Assembly (NCBI RefSeq): GCF_029945705.1
Contig: NZ_JAQSDC010000059.1
Span: 1 to 64,000, forward strand
Reading direction: 5' to 3'
Source: Methylotenera sp.
Lineage (GTDB): Bacteria > Pseudomonadota > Gammaproteobacteria > Burkholderiales > Methylophilaceae
DNA: 64,000 bases
Both the position numbers and the translations under genes were made by a program. The notes beneath the pieces were generated by a model. The model saw nothing but the letters and a program-made list of their open reading frames with translations. It was not told where the DNA came from and made no database searches. Within the stretch, counting starts at the first letter, position 1; every line of letters begins with the position of its first letter. Below, in pieces: positions 35,318-44,674 of the stretch.

Positions 35318-38215
35318 TCACATCAATTTTATCTGAGCTTCAAACTGCTCGATTGGCATAGGCTGTCCAAATAGAAATCCTTGAAAGCAAGTGCAACCAC
35401 TATTGATTAGTACGTTGTACTGTTCACTGGTCTCAACACCTTCAGCCATCACCTCTAAGTTTAATGTTTGTGCCATCACGATGGTTGTACGCACTATTGC
35501 TTGATCGCTACTATCTTCAGCAATGTCGTGTACAAAAGATTTATCAATTTTCAATTGGGTAAGCGGCAATTGCTTTAGATACTGTAATGATGAGTAGCCA
35601 GTTCCAAAGTCATCAAGTGAAAATTGTATGCCCATTTCTTTTAGAATATTCATGGTTTTAATCGTGTCTTCGATATTGTCTAACAACATACTTTCGGTCA
35701 ACTCTAACTTTAGCATTGCTGGGTTGATTGCGTGATATGTTATGGCCGTCTTAACTTGTTTAATGAAATCTGCTTGATGAAACTGTTTCGCGCTTACATT
35801 AAGCGAAAGCTTGAGGTTACAAGTGCTAGCATTTAACGCCCAAGCTTTAAGCTGAGCACAAGCTTTATCCAGAACCCATTTCCCAATAGTAAAAATCAGA
35901 CCATTGTCTTCGGCTAATGGAATAAATATGGGGGGCAATATTGCCCCATGTTCAGGATGAATCCAACGAATCAGCACCTCAGCACCCAATGCTTGACCTG
36001 TAATATCAACTTGAACTTGAAAATACAATTGAAACTGTTGCTGCTCAATCGCTACGCGCAATTCACGGTCTAAACTCACGAGTTGGTTAATCGCATCTTG
36101 CATCTTGGGGTCAAAAAATCGGATTGCATTACGCCCCGCTTTTTTTGCTTGATACATAGCGATATCAGCCTGTTTTAACAACTCTTCTATACCCGACTGA
36201 TGATCAGTAAACAACGTAACGCCAATGCTTGGTGAGCTAAGGCACACATACGTAGAAAGCATATAAGATTCATTAAGTATGCTTAAATACTTATCACATA
36301 TCACTTTCGCATGTTCAGCAGCTTCAATGGACTTATCGCTTAAATTTTCTAAAATTACGACAAATTCATCGCCCCCTATGCGCGCAATCGTATCCTCTTC
36401 ACGAGAGGTATCAGATAAACGCTTAGCAACTTGTTGCAAGAGCAAATCACCGACATCATGACCAAGCGTGTCGTTAAGTGTCTTAAAGTTATCTAAATCA
36501 AGAAATAAAACTGCGCCGAACATTTTACTGCGAGCACTGGCTGCCAAGGCATGTTTAAGCCTATCAATCAGCAATCTCCGGTTAGGTAAACCTGTAAGCG
36601 AATCATAAAATGCAAGGTTTCTGATTTCTTCTTCAGCAGCTTTGCGCTGAGTAATATCTATTCCAGAACCGACATAATGACTGACTACCCCGTCCTTTCC
36701 GCTGACCGCAGAAATAGTGAGCCATTTGGGATAAACCTCACCATTCTTACGCCGAGCCCAAACCTCCCCTTGCCATATACCAGTTTTATGAATGGAATCC
36801 CACATCTCTACATAAAAATTCGCAGGATTCAGATTTGATTTAAACATATAAGCACTTTTACCAATGACCTCATCGGCTGCATAGCCTGTAGATTTGGTAA
36901 ATGCCTGATTAACTCGTAATACTATGCAATTAGCGTCTGTAATTAATAAACTCTCTTGCGATTGAAATGCTGTCGCTGCAATTTTGAGTTCAGATTCAGC
37001 CCTATCACGCTCAATAGCAATACTAGCCAAATCTGCATATTGCTCCATGATGGCAATATCCGCGCCTTTAGGGCTCATGGGCTCATTGAAATAGACAGAA
37101 AATACGCCCTGAACTTTTCCTGTCGAAGAAATTACTGGATGTGTCCAACATGTAGTTAACCCTACTTTATTGGCAAGGTCTTTATAGCTATTATCATAAG
37201 GATGTAACTGAATATCTTTAACAATGACACGCTTGCCAGTAGCTACGGCCAACGCACATGGACTCATACTATTGCTAAGCTTCATCTCTTTTATAAAATC
37301 TACATAAAAATCAGGTAGCTTAAGAGATATGTTTCGATAAAACTGCGTACTATCATTGTTGAGCAACCAGAAACAACAAATTGCACCTTTATTAGAATAC
37401 TCAGTGTTTTCAGAAAACCCGCTACTGACAATAGCTTCAAGCACATCAGTTAATGGCTTGTCATTAGCCAACATGCGCATAATGTTACTTTGTGACGCTT
37501 CTCGAATTTCAGCAAGTTGCATCTGCTCTAACATTTCATTAAAACCAGTCGCCAGCTCTCCTACTTCATCGCTAGAAATATGATCCATACGCCCTGAATA
37601 GTCTATATTCTTGGTGATGTGGCGCATCATATAATTCATATTCAGAATTGGCTGTGTAATTGAGCGTATCAGTGGGCGAAGCATAAGCATTGCAAAAGAA
37701 AGCGCTACAACAACGGCAAGTAAGGCAATTCCGCCATACAAAAATATATGTTGATAAAGCAGATTGAAGTTAGCTTCAAGTACAAGCTGCCCAACAGAAC
37801 TACCTTTAAACTTAATATCTTCCGACAATATCATCTTAGTCCACGTGTATTGAGCGCCATACCAAGTTGGTCTCACTAACGTTTCTGACTGCTTTAGGTT
37901 TGGCTTACTGTATTCCGCAAAAAGAGTGCCATCATGTAAAAAGATTATCGCCCTATCTAGGCTAGGTGAGGTATGCAAAGCAGAAAGCACTTCATTTGTT
38001 GCAACTGGGTCGCTAAAGGCTAAAGCCGTAGCACTATTATCAGCAATGATGTTTGATTGAACCGATAAATCAACGGACTGATTTTGCCTAAAAAAATAAA
38101 ACTCGTATGACATCATCACGATAAGCATAATAAGCATCGCGGATATAATTGAAACCAGACTAATCGTAGTTAATTTGGTTTTAATCGATAAAAAATGTTT
38201 TTGTCTATTCATCAT
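35318..38215 (-). CDS. CHASE8-HAMP-GAF-PAS-GGDEF-EAL c-di-GMP protein
   Basis: A 965-residue inner-membrane signalling protein. Order: TM1 (about 12-32); periplasmic CHASE8-like domain (QSNIIADNSATALAFSD); TM2 (about 155-178); HAMP; GAF (about 235-395); PAS (about 405-525); GGDEF (ARIGGDEFVVIL with an RxxD inhibitory site REED five residues earlier); EAL (EVLIRW in place of EAL, with DDFGTGYSSL present). Both synthesis and breakdown of c-di-GMP are possible; the intact GGDEF and I-site argue for a regulated cyclase. It is the last gene after the YfiR-like and TonB-receptor genes, seven bases from the former. CHASE8 is what YfiN uses to receive YfiR. Confidence 0.88.
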   Translation of the reverse strand: MMNRQKHFLSIKTKLTTISLVSIISAMLIMLIVMMSYEFYFFRQNQSVDLSVQSNIIADNSATALAFSDPVATNEVLSALHTSPSLDRAIIFLHDGTLFAEYSKPNLKQSETLVRPTWYGAQYTWTKMILSEDIKFKGSSVGQLVLEANFNLLYQHIFLYGGIALLAVVVALSFAMLMLRPLIRSITQPILNMNYMMRHITKNIDYSGRMDHISSDEVGELATGFNEMLEQMQLAEIREASQSNIMRMLANDKPLTDVLEAIVSSGFSENTEYSNKGAICCFWLLNNDSTQFYRNISLKLPDFYVDFIKEMKLSNSMSPCALAVATGKRVIVKDIQLHPYDNSYKDLANKVGLTTCWTHPVISSTGKVQGVFSVYFNEPMSPKGADIAIMEQYADLASIAIERDRAESELKIAATAFQSQESLLITDANCIVLRVNQAFTKSTGYAADEVIGKSAYMFKSNLNPANFYVEMWDSIHKTGIWQGEVWARRKNGEVYPKWLTISAVSGKDGVVSHYVGSGIDITQRKAAEEEIRNLAFYDSLTGLPNRRLLIDRLKHALAASARSKMFGAVLFLDLDNFKTLNDTLGHDVGDLLLQQVAKRLSDTSREEDTIARIGGDEFVVILENLSDKSIEAAEHAKVICDKYLSILNESYMLSTYVCLSSPSIGVTLFTDHQSGIEELLKQADIAMYQAKKAGRNAIRFFDPKMQDAINQLVSLDRELRVAIEQQQFQLYFQVQVDITGQALGAEVLIRWIHPEHGAILPPIFIPLAEDNGLIFTIGKWVLDKACAQLKAWALNASTCNLKLSLNVSAKQFHQADFIKQVKTAITYHAINPAMLKLELTESMLLDNIEDTIKTMNILKEMGIQFSLDDFGTGYSSLQYLKQLPLTQLKIDKSFVHDIAEDSSDQAIVRTTIVMAQTLNLEVMAEGVETSEQYNVLINSGCTCFQGFLFGQPMPIEQFEAQIKLM

Positions 38216-38221
38216 ATCAAT

Positions 38222-38740
38222 CTACTTTGCTAGCCTCACCAGCCTAGAACTTAAAGTTAAATGAGCATGCTTTGCAGAATCGATATTGACGCTAAAAACC
38301 AATCGCCGATTTTCGGGAAACATATTGATCATGACACCTGACTTAACCAAATCTAAGTTATCACTAATCGTCAGGACAGGTGAATCTCCGAGCTTGTTAA
38401 GAATATTTGGAATATCTATTGAATCAGCTTCACCTATGTAAAGCACATCACAGCCATCTACGTTAGAAAAGCTCGACAAATGCATTATTTTAATATGCCG
38501 CTTATTGGCCTCGGCGCCATCGATATCATTAATTGCATCATCTATGCCGCTTTTCCCAATAACACAAACACGTAAGGCTTCATTCACTGTATTAGGCCAT
38601 TCTGTTAATAGAATAAAGTTATAAAGGAACGCTGCTTTTAATTTGTATTCTGGAGCGGGATTGGCTTGACAGCTTTGACCCCAAGGTAAACCCAGCAAGC
38701 TTGCAATAAAACACTTATAAATTAAAGGTTTTATTTTCAT
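38222..38740 (-). CDS. YfiR-like periplasmic protein (DUF4154)
   Basis: A 172-residue exported protein of the YfiR family, which in Pseudomonas holds the diguanylate cyclase YfiN inactive from the periplasm. The signal peptide ends near CQA-NP. Family marks are YKLKAAFLYNFILLTEWP, VCVIGKSG and the C-terminal SGVMINMFPENRRLVFSVN. Cys residues suggest a possible disulfide. It overlaps the TonB-receptor stop (ATGA) and precedes the CHASE8 cyclase by six bases, matching a partner role with it. Confidence 0.88.
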   Translation of the reverse strand: MKIKPLIYKCFIASLLGLPWGQSCQANPAPEYKLKAAFLYNFILLTEWPNTVNEALRVCVIGKSGIDDAINDIDGAEANKRHIKIMHLSSFSNVDGCDVLYIGEADSIDIPNILNKLGDSPVLTISDNLDLVKSGVMINMFPENRRLVFSVNIDSAKHAHLTLSSRLVRLAK

Positions 38741-40689
38741 TTGAAGGAATAATCAACTTGTAGCCAAAAATTACGGCCATCCATCTGGAGCGTATCCTGC
38801 ACTAAACCGACTGGCGCCACTGAAACGTAATGGCGATCGAACAGATTTTTAATACTAAAAGAGGCATTCAAGCCATTAACTGGATGTTCAGAACTGAACG
38901 TTAAATTTGCTACTGTGTAACCTGCTGCCAACATTCTTTTTTCTGTGTAGCGAGAGCTGGTAGTTTGCACCTCAACCCCAGTTCGAACAGAGTTTTGCAA
39001 CATAGGGAAAGTTAAATTGATTTTTGCAAGATCTTTTGGAGAGTTCACCATGCGCAATCCATCTGAATCTGTTGAAAATTGCTTCGCATAACTACCGTGT
39101 AGTCGCACACCATTATCCCAGAGTCTCTGCACTTCAAGCTCTAAGCCATTAGCATGTCCACCTCCCGAGTTAACATTTTGACTCAGTCCAGAAGGTAAAG
39201 CCATACTAGTAATAATATCGCTTGTTTGGTAATGATAAAGAGATGCGATTGCCCGCATATTCCTAGAAAACTGCTGCTGAACTGTGAGTTCAGTTGATTT
39301 AACGAACTCTGGACCTAGCGTTGGATTAATTGCCTGTGTGCCATCATGATAAAACTGTTCGTATGCAGATGGCCTTCTGAAAGCAGAGCTATATGAAAAC
39401 TTAATTGTGGTAGGGTTAAATGGCGTATAGATTAGAGCCGCTCTAGGGCTAATATTTGTGCCTAACCCAGTGCTGTTCTCAATTCGACCACCAAGGTTAA
39501 ACTTCAAATTGTCAGTGACAATCATTTCATCTTGAGCATAAAGACTTAGTGTTTCTCGGCTGTAGTCTGAAGTGCCAAAGTGATTTTCAAAGCTTATTTC
39601 AAAGTCATTACGATATTCCGCACCAAACACTAATTTGTGATGATCAAACCAATTGCCAACAAACTTAACATCACCGCCAACCCATTGACCACGGTTATGT
39701 TCATGTATAAAACCTAGTGTTGGGTCAGTTAACGCAGTTCGATCTAAATAATATCCGTAATACACATGGCTAGAAGCTTTTACGTGAGAACTAATATCGT
39801 TATCTGATTTTAGGCTAACAAATCCATTGGTGTCCCAATCCCATGTTAAAGCATTAAATACCGTACCATATGCCCCTGTTGGATTAGCGTGTCTTCTGGA
39901 GACGTATCCGCCTTCAACACTTATGCCTTCAAACTGTAATTTGCCAAATACGCGTTGACTACGTTCAAAGTCAAGACTAGCTGCTACGCCGTAATTACTT
40001 GTTGGGTTATTGAACTCAGGATAGTAAAAGTCTTGTCCATCGCTGTGTAATGCAGACGCAGACAGCAAAATATCCGCACCATTATCAAACCGTTTGCCGT
40101 AGGTAACTCGGCCTTTTTTCCCACCAAAACTGGCGATCTCGCCTGACACCTGGGTACCGTCAAAATCATGTCCTTTTTTTGTAATGATATTAATGATGCC
40201 AAAGAAAGCGTTATTTCCGTAGATGGCCGAACCAGAGCCAGGCACATACTCTACTCGATCAATAAGCTCCGTATCCAGCAAGCCATCATTGCCAATATAG
40301 GCCTCATCATAAATATTATCATTTGTGGCATAGCCATCAATCATCAACAATATACGACCAACATAATCGCCTGAGCGACCAAAACCACGTCCACCAAGAT
40401 AATAGATACTGCCGTCATACGGCGTATAAAGCCCGCGCATGCTGTTAACTATTTCAGCCATACTACGATAGCCGTAAGCACGAATATCATCGGCGGTGAC
40501 AATTGAGATAGCAGTATTTGCATCGCTAATTTGATTAGCAATTTTAGCTGCCGAAACATACTCCACATCAAGAAGCTGCTCTAACTCCATACGAGTTAAA
40601 TCTACTTGATTATTAGTACTTTTTTCTGCGCCAACTGCCTGACCTGCTGAAGAGAACAGGATTGTTGTTAACAAAACTATATAGCGCAT
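38737..40689 (-). CDS. TonB-dependent outer-membrane receptor
   Basis: A 650-residue receptor with a signal peptide (about 1-22), a plug domain (SDANTAISIVTADDIRAYGYRSMAEIVNSM, GGRGFG, VEYVPGSGSAIYGNNAFFGIINIITKKG) and a beta-barrel ending in the aromatic VDYSFK. Start ATG 40689 is chosen over TTG 40704 because gaggaaag lies between them. It may pass on the presence of a ligand to the YfiR-like/c-di-GMP genes with which it overlaps (inference). The ligand cannot be told: no siderophore genes are near, and no iron box was seen upstream. Confidence 0.88.
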   Translation of the reverse strand: MRYIVLLTTILFSSAGQAVGAEKSTNNQVDLTRMELEQLLDVEYVSAAKIANQISDANTAISIVTADDIRAYGYRSMAEIVNSMRGLYTPYDGSIYYLGGRGFGRSGDYVGRILLMIDGYATNDNIYDEAYIGNDGLLDTELIDRVEYVPGSGSAIYGNNAFFGIINIITKKGHDFDGTQVSGEIASFGGKKGRVTYGKRFDNGADILLSASALHSDGQDFYYPEFNNPTSNYGVAASLDFERSQRVFGKLQFEGISVEGGYVSRRHANPTGAYGTVFNALTWDWDTNGFVSLKSDNDISSHVKASSHVYYGYYLDRTALTDPTLGFIHEHNRGQWVGGDVKFVGNWFDHHKLVFGAEYRNDFEISFENHFGTSDYSRETLSLYAQDEMIVTDNLKFNLGGRIENSTGLGTNISPRAALIYTPFNPTTIKFSYSSAFRRPSAYEQFYHDGTQAINPTLGPEFVKSTELTVQQQFSRNMRAIASLYHYQTSDIITSMALPSGLSQNVNSGGGHANGLELEVQRLWDNGVRLHGSYAKQFSTDSDGLRMVNSPKDLAKINLTFPMLQNSVRTGVEVQTTSSRYTEKRMLAAGYTVANLTFSSEHPVNGLNASFSIKNLFDRHYVSVAPVGLVQDTLQMDGRNFWLQVDYSFK

Positions 40690-40704
40690 TAATACTTTCC
40701 TCAA

Positions 40705-41038
40705 ACTATGCCTATAAGTTTTTATAGTAATAATGATGTTGAAAAAACTCGTCTTTGAGCTTAATTATATCTAACAATAAACGTGGTTAAATATTTTATC
40801 TACCATGGTAGTATGTTTGATTGCTCATATTCTGTTAAATATTAATGGCTTTATCTTTGTAAAGTGAAGCCCATAAATATGTAATAAAATGTAACATAAA
40901 ACCTACATTTAGTCGCCCAATATCTTTAGGTAAGTGGCTCTGTTGCAAAATTAACTACATAACTTATAGTATCAAAAACTCGCTCCCATATTCATGCCGT
41001 ATACTAAGTTAACTAAAATTATTTAGAACGAAGTAAAT
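40705..41038. other. 334-base divergent spacer with IS6-end-like sequence
   Basis: Between the TonB operon and the membrane-protein gene. It contains a perfect 10-bp palindrome taccatggta (40801-40810) and ggctctgttgcaaa (40936-40949), which equals the terminal inverted repeat I remember for IS6-family elements. No transposase accompanies it. Confidence 0.4.
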
Positions 41039-41638
41039 ATGAATGAGCGCGTCCAACAGTTACTTAATCAGATGAATGTACTAGAGGACGAGCTACGTAC
41101 AGCCTTAAGTGAACAACAATCAACGATGTTTTTTCAAATAAAAGGTAAGCGCGTTGAGTTTGAACAATCCATTAAAGCAACACACCGCAAACTAAAAATA
41201 AATTTCTTTCGCTGGTTGGTTACAGACCGCCCACAAAACCTGATTACAGGGCCTATTATTTACTCGATGATTGTTCCCCTGCTCGTCACCGACCTTTTTG
41301 TTAGTTTTTACCAATTTACTTGCTTTCCAATTTACGGCATTAAGAAAGTAAAACGTGCCGATTACATCATTTTCGACCGCCAGCATTTAAGTTATTTAAA
41401 TTTCATCGAAAAATTTCATTGCACGTACTGCGCTTACGGCACTGGCATGGTGGCCTATATCAGCGAAATTATCGCTAGAACTGAACAATACTTTTGCCCA
41501 ATTAAACATGCAAGAAAGGTATTGAGCACGCATGCCCGTTACTCTAGGTTTTTAGACTTTGGGGACGCAGAAAACTACGAAGCTAAACTCGAAGAATATA
41601 GGCGTGCATTATCGCCAGATAGAATCGATAAAAAGTAG
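41039..41638 (+). CDS. Conserved hypothetical membrane-associated protein
   Basis: A 199-residue protein with an N-terminal coiled coil (1-45), two hydrophobic stretches in the middle (LITGPIIYSMIVPLLVTDLFVSFYQ) and a Cys/His-rich soluble part with CTYCAYGTGMVAY, then EQYFCPIKHARKV. I have seen similar proteins as hypotheticals in proteobacteria but know no function. The C-x-x-C and second Cys-x5-Arg could bind metal. It is followed 74 bases later by ycaO. Confidence 0.6.
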   Translation: MNERVQQLLNQMNVLEDELRTALSEQQSTMFFQIKGKRVEFEQSIKATHRKLKINFFRWLVTDRPQNLITGPIIYSMIVPLLVTDLFVSFYQFTCFPIYGIKKVKRADYIIFDRQHLSYLNFIEKFHCTYCAYGTGMVAYISEIIARTEQYFCPIKHARKVLSTHARYSRFLDFGDAENYEAKLEEYRRALSPDRIDKK

Positions 41639-41712
41639 TCATTTTATCGGCTTACTTTCGCTGTTTTAGCTCCGCATGATATTCTGTAGGTTTTTAGCCA
41701 AGAGCCTGCAAA

Positions 41713-43464
41713 ATGACTGCCAACTCCACTACCACAGAAACCTTTATCCCTAGCAAGGATGCCTCACTAGAGTCATCCATCCGCACACTACAAGGCAAGC
41801 TAGAAGCGCTAGGCATACAAGTAGAAGAAAAGTCATGGTTGAATGAGATTGAAGGCATTTGGTCTGTGCATGTGATTGACCGCGACTGCACTCGCTTATT
41901 TACTAACGGTAAAGGCGCTTCTCAATTAGCAGCGCGCGCCAGCGCCTTGGGCGAATATTTCGAGCGCTTAAGCACCAACTATTTTTGGACACATTTTTAC
42001 CTAGGCGAAAACATCGCTAATAAAGACTTTGTTCACTATCCAAATGAGCAATGGTTTCATCTCAAGGGTGATAAATGGCCAGCTGGCTTGCTTACACCTG
42101 AATTGCAAAAATTCTACAACCCAGAAAACACAGCAGTCGCCAGTCAATTGATTGATTTGAACTCAGGCAATAAAGAGCGTGGCATTTGCGCAATTCCATA
42201 CAAGCGTCTGCGTGACGACAAAACCGTATACTTTCCAGTCAACCTAATCGGCAATCTATATGTAAGTAACGGTATGAGCGCTGGCAACACCTTAATGGAA
42301 GCTCGCACACAAGCACTTGCAGAGATTTTTGAACGCGATATTAAATACAAAATCATTCGTGAAGGCATTTGCTTGCCAGATGTACCAGAGGCCGTGATTA
42401 ACCGTTACCCACGTATCGCTGCAGGCATTAAAGGGTTACGTGACGCTGGTTATGGCATTTTAGTAAAAGACGCTTCATTGGGTGGACAATACCCAGTCAT
42501 GAACGTCACCTTGCTACACCCAGAAGACCAAGGTTGCTTCGCCAGTTTTGGAGCACACCCACGCTTTGAAGTGGCGCTTGAACGCGCACTGACCGAGCTA
42601 TTACAAGGCCGCGCGCTGGGTAGCTTAAAAGGCTTTGTTGCACCAGGTTTTGATATGGAAGAAATTGCTGACTCGCAAAACTTAGAAATCCATTTTGTGG
42701 ATTCTAGTGGTGTAATTAGCTGGGATTTCTTACGTAGTACCCCAGACTACGAATTTGTCGCTTGGAACTTCGGTACAACCACAGAAGAAGACTACAACTG
42801 GTGCGTTAACACCATTCACAATAGCGGACATGATATGTACATTGCCGACTTTATGCATTTAGGCGTCTATGCTTGCCGCATTTTCATACCAGGTATGAGT
42901 GAAATCTACCCTGTTGAAGAATTGGAATGGGAAAACAATACGGTAGGTAATTTAGTGCGCCCTTTCGCATTGCGACTACAAGAATTACAGCAAGAAGAGT
43001 CAGCAGCATTACTAGAAACGCTACTTGATTTAGATTTAGCTGATGAATTACCAGTGACCACGCTCATTGGCCTGTGCGCCGATGCTGGTACAACATGGGT
43101 GGATTTGCGCGCAGGTGAACTTAAAACTTTAGCCGCGCTTGCCGCAGGTGATACCGACAATATCTTAGACGGTTGCGCTTGGATTGCGCAATTTAATGAG
43201 TTGCCGCCTGCACGCGCCAAAGTTTACCGCTGCATTGCCAACTTAGTACAGATTGAAGAAGAGTTAGAGAATGGCGACACGGCTTTATTTGAAGAAAATT
43301 TAGCGCTTATGTATGGCAAAGAAACCTTGGCACAAGCACGGCGCTTAGTGAATCAAGAAGAACAATACTTTGGTTTAGAAAATTTAGGCGCCAATATGGA
43401 AGCTAGCAAAATGCATCAACAATTGCTAGCTGCTTATCGTAAAGTATGGAAACAACTTAACTAG
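41713..43464 (+). CDS. ycaO: YcaO-family protein (E. coli YcaO-type)
   Basis: YcaO proteins use ATP to activate peptide amides; E. coli YcaO is linked to RimO methylthiolation of ribosomal protein S12. The 583 residues are close to the E. coli length (586) and colinear with it as I remember. The ATP-binding region includes GKGASQLAARASALGEYFERLS, EARTQALAEIFERDIKYKIIREG and ALERALTELLQGRA. The C-terminal third is helical (TPR-like). There is no precursor peptide or partner protein of an azole pathway nearby, so this is the stand-alone form. Confidence 0.93.
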   Translation: MTANSTTTETFIPSKDASLESSIRTLQGKLEALGIQVEEKSWLNEIEGIWSVHVIDRDCTRLFTNGKGASQLAARASALGEYFERLSTNYFWTHFYLGENIANKDFVHYPNEQWFHLKGDKWPAGLLTPELQKFYNPENTAVASQLIDLNSGNKERGICAIPYKRLRDDKTVYFPVNLIGNLYVSNGMSAGNTLMEARTQALAEIFERDIKYKIIREGICLPDVPEAVINRYPRIAAGIKGLRDAGYGILVKDASLGGQYPVMNVTLLHPEDQGCFASFGAHPRFEVALERALTELLQGRALGSLKGFVAPGFDMEEIADSQNLEIHFVDSSGVISWDFLRSTPDYEFVAWNFGTTTEEDYNWCVNTIHNSGHDMYIADFMHLGVYACRIFIPGMSEIYPVEELEWENNTVGNLVRPFALRLQELQQEESAALLETLLDLDLADELPVTTLIGLCADAGTTWVDLRAGELKTLAALAAGDTDNILDGCAWIAQFNELPPARAKVYRCIANLVQIEEELENGDTALFEENLALMYGKETLAQARRLVNQEEQYFGLENLGANMEASKMHQQLLAAYRKVWKQLN

Positions 43465-43522
43465 TCTTAAAACCAGCCTTAAAAAACAGTCTTAAAAAAA
43501 TAGATGCAATTTTATTAAAAGT

Positions 43523-43549
43523 TGCATCTAAAAACTACTGTGTTGCGTA
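43523..43549 (+). promoter_or_regulatory. ECF-type promoter of the sigma/ChrR operon (TGCATC-N17-CGTA)
   Basis: TGCATC at 43523-43528 and CGTA at 43546-43549, 17 bases apart. Exactly the same pair occurs before the lipid operon and before the DUF3034-globin operon, which is why I read it as the sigma factor's own promoter. The TGCATC lies in the right arm of a perfect 9-bp inverted repeat (43501-43509 / 43522-43530). Confidence 0.6.
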
Positions 43550-43585
43550 ATGCTTCATATGATAGTTAATTTGATTAAAAATACT

Positions 43586-44185
43586 ATGGTTGAACTTATG
43601 TACGCTACACCTACGCATCTGCACGACCTCTCGCCGCCATCGGATTTGCTCGCGCTCATTGGCAGAATGGCGAAAAGAGATGAATCATCTCTTGAAGATT
43701 TTTATGATATGACCCTATCAAAAGTTTATGGCCTAGCGCTTAAAATCACTCGCCGCCATGACCTAGCTGAAGATGTTGTGTGCGACACTTACTGGCAGGT
43801 TTGGCATCAAGCAGTGAGGTTTGATATTAATAGAGGCGTGCCCATGGCGTGGCTAATGCTCATTTGTCGATCACGTGCATTAGATGCATTACGTAAGTTA
43901 GACGAAGCTGAATCACACCCTGAACCTAGTGAATTAATTGTTGAGTCTGAATTTTCATGCCCTACACTTGAAAAAATGCTGACCCTAGAAAGAGATTCTG
44001 CGTTACATGTTGCTATGGCAAAGCTTACCGCCATTCAAAGGCAATTAATTGCCCTCGCTTTTTTTAAAGGTTATACACATCAAGAAATTTCTGAACAGAC
44101 TAACTTACCCTTAGGTTCTGTTAAATCTCATATTAAACGTGCGCAGGCGTCGCTAAAAGACGCGCTATCGCATCAGGAGGCCTAA
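43586..44185 (+). CDS. ECF sigma factor (RpoE/ChrR-partner type)
   Basis: A sigma-70-family ECF factor of about 200 residues. Region 2 is LEDFYDMTLSKVYGLALKITRRHDLAEDVVCDTYWQVW. Region 4 is KLTAIQRQLIALAFFKGYTHQEISEQTNLPLGSVKSHIKRA. Together with the adjacent ChrR-like cupin it belongs to the group that answers singlet oxygen or lipid damage in other proteobacteria. An ATG exists at 43550, but the predicted -10 (43546-43552) would place that codon upstream of the transcript, so I prefer ATG 43586 (or 43598). The anti-sigma gene follows two bases after the stop. Confidence 0.9.
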   Translation: MVELMYATPTHLHDLSPPSDLLALIGRMAKRDESSLEDFYDMTLSKVYGLALKITRRHDLAEDVVCDTYWQVWHQAVRFDINRGVPMAWLMLICRSRALDALRKLDEAESHPEPSELIVESEFSCPTLEKMLTLERDSALHVAMAKLTAIQRQLIALAFFKGYTHQEISEQTNLPLGSVKSHIKRAQASLKDALSHQEA

Positions 44186-44187
44186 TC

Positions 44188-44637
44188 ATGGCTAAAGATA
44201 AAGACTTAAATGTTTTAGAAGGACTAGATATAACCGTAGCTGGCGCAGTGGCATCAAGCCTACTACCAACCATTCCTGCGCCTGAAGTAGCGCATAGAAT
44301 GAAAGAAACCTTACTTAATAGAATTAAGACTTCTGAAACTAGTCATCGCTTTATGTTTGCCGACCAAGGCGACTGGCGAACCATTGCAGAAGGTGTGCAA
44401 GTTAAGATACTAAGACAAGATTCTGACAGTCGCTCAGCTTTAGTTAAAATGGCCGCAAATAGCTGCTTGCCAGCACATGATCACCATTTTGATGAAGAGG
44501 CTATCGTGCTCGAAGGTGAGGTTTGGCTCGAGGACATTCTGTGCGGCATTGGTGACTATCATCTCGCCCATGCAGGCAGCGCGCATCGCGAGATTCGTTC
44601 TGACCATGGTTGCTTACTATTTATCAGAAATGCTTAG
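44188..44637 (+). CDS. ChrR-like cupin (putative anti-sigma factor)
   Basis: A 149-residue protein with a ChrR cupin. The metal-binding cluster is LPAHDHHFDEEAIVLEGEVWLED with a third His in HREIRSDHG, in a region predicted to form a beta-barrel. In Rhodobacter ChrR a separate N-terminal domain with a His-x3-Cys-x2-Cys zinc site holds the sigma factor. Here the N-terminus (about 1-55) has neither the Cys pair nor the spaced His, so sigma binding must use another surface, or be weak. It is coupled to the sigma gene. Confidence 0.85.
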   Translation: MAKDKDLNVLEGLDITVAGAVASSLLPTIPAPEVAHRMKETLLNRIKTSETSHRFMFADQGDWRTIAEGVQVKILRQDSDSRSALVKMAANSCLPAHDHHFDEEAIVLEGEVWLEDILCGIGDYHLAHAGSAHREIRSDHGCLLFIRNA

Positions 44638-44674
44638 TTCTTAAGTCACATATAGAACACCTCTGATAAATACC

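Noticed and set aside
43501-43530. Terminator of ycaO
   Set aside because: The perfect 9-bp inverted repeat lacks a T-run on the plus strand, and its right arm is the -35 of the predicted sigma promoter, so I treat it as part of that promoter region.
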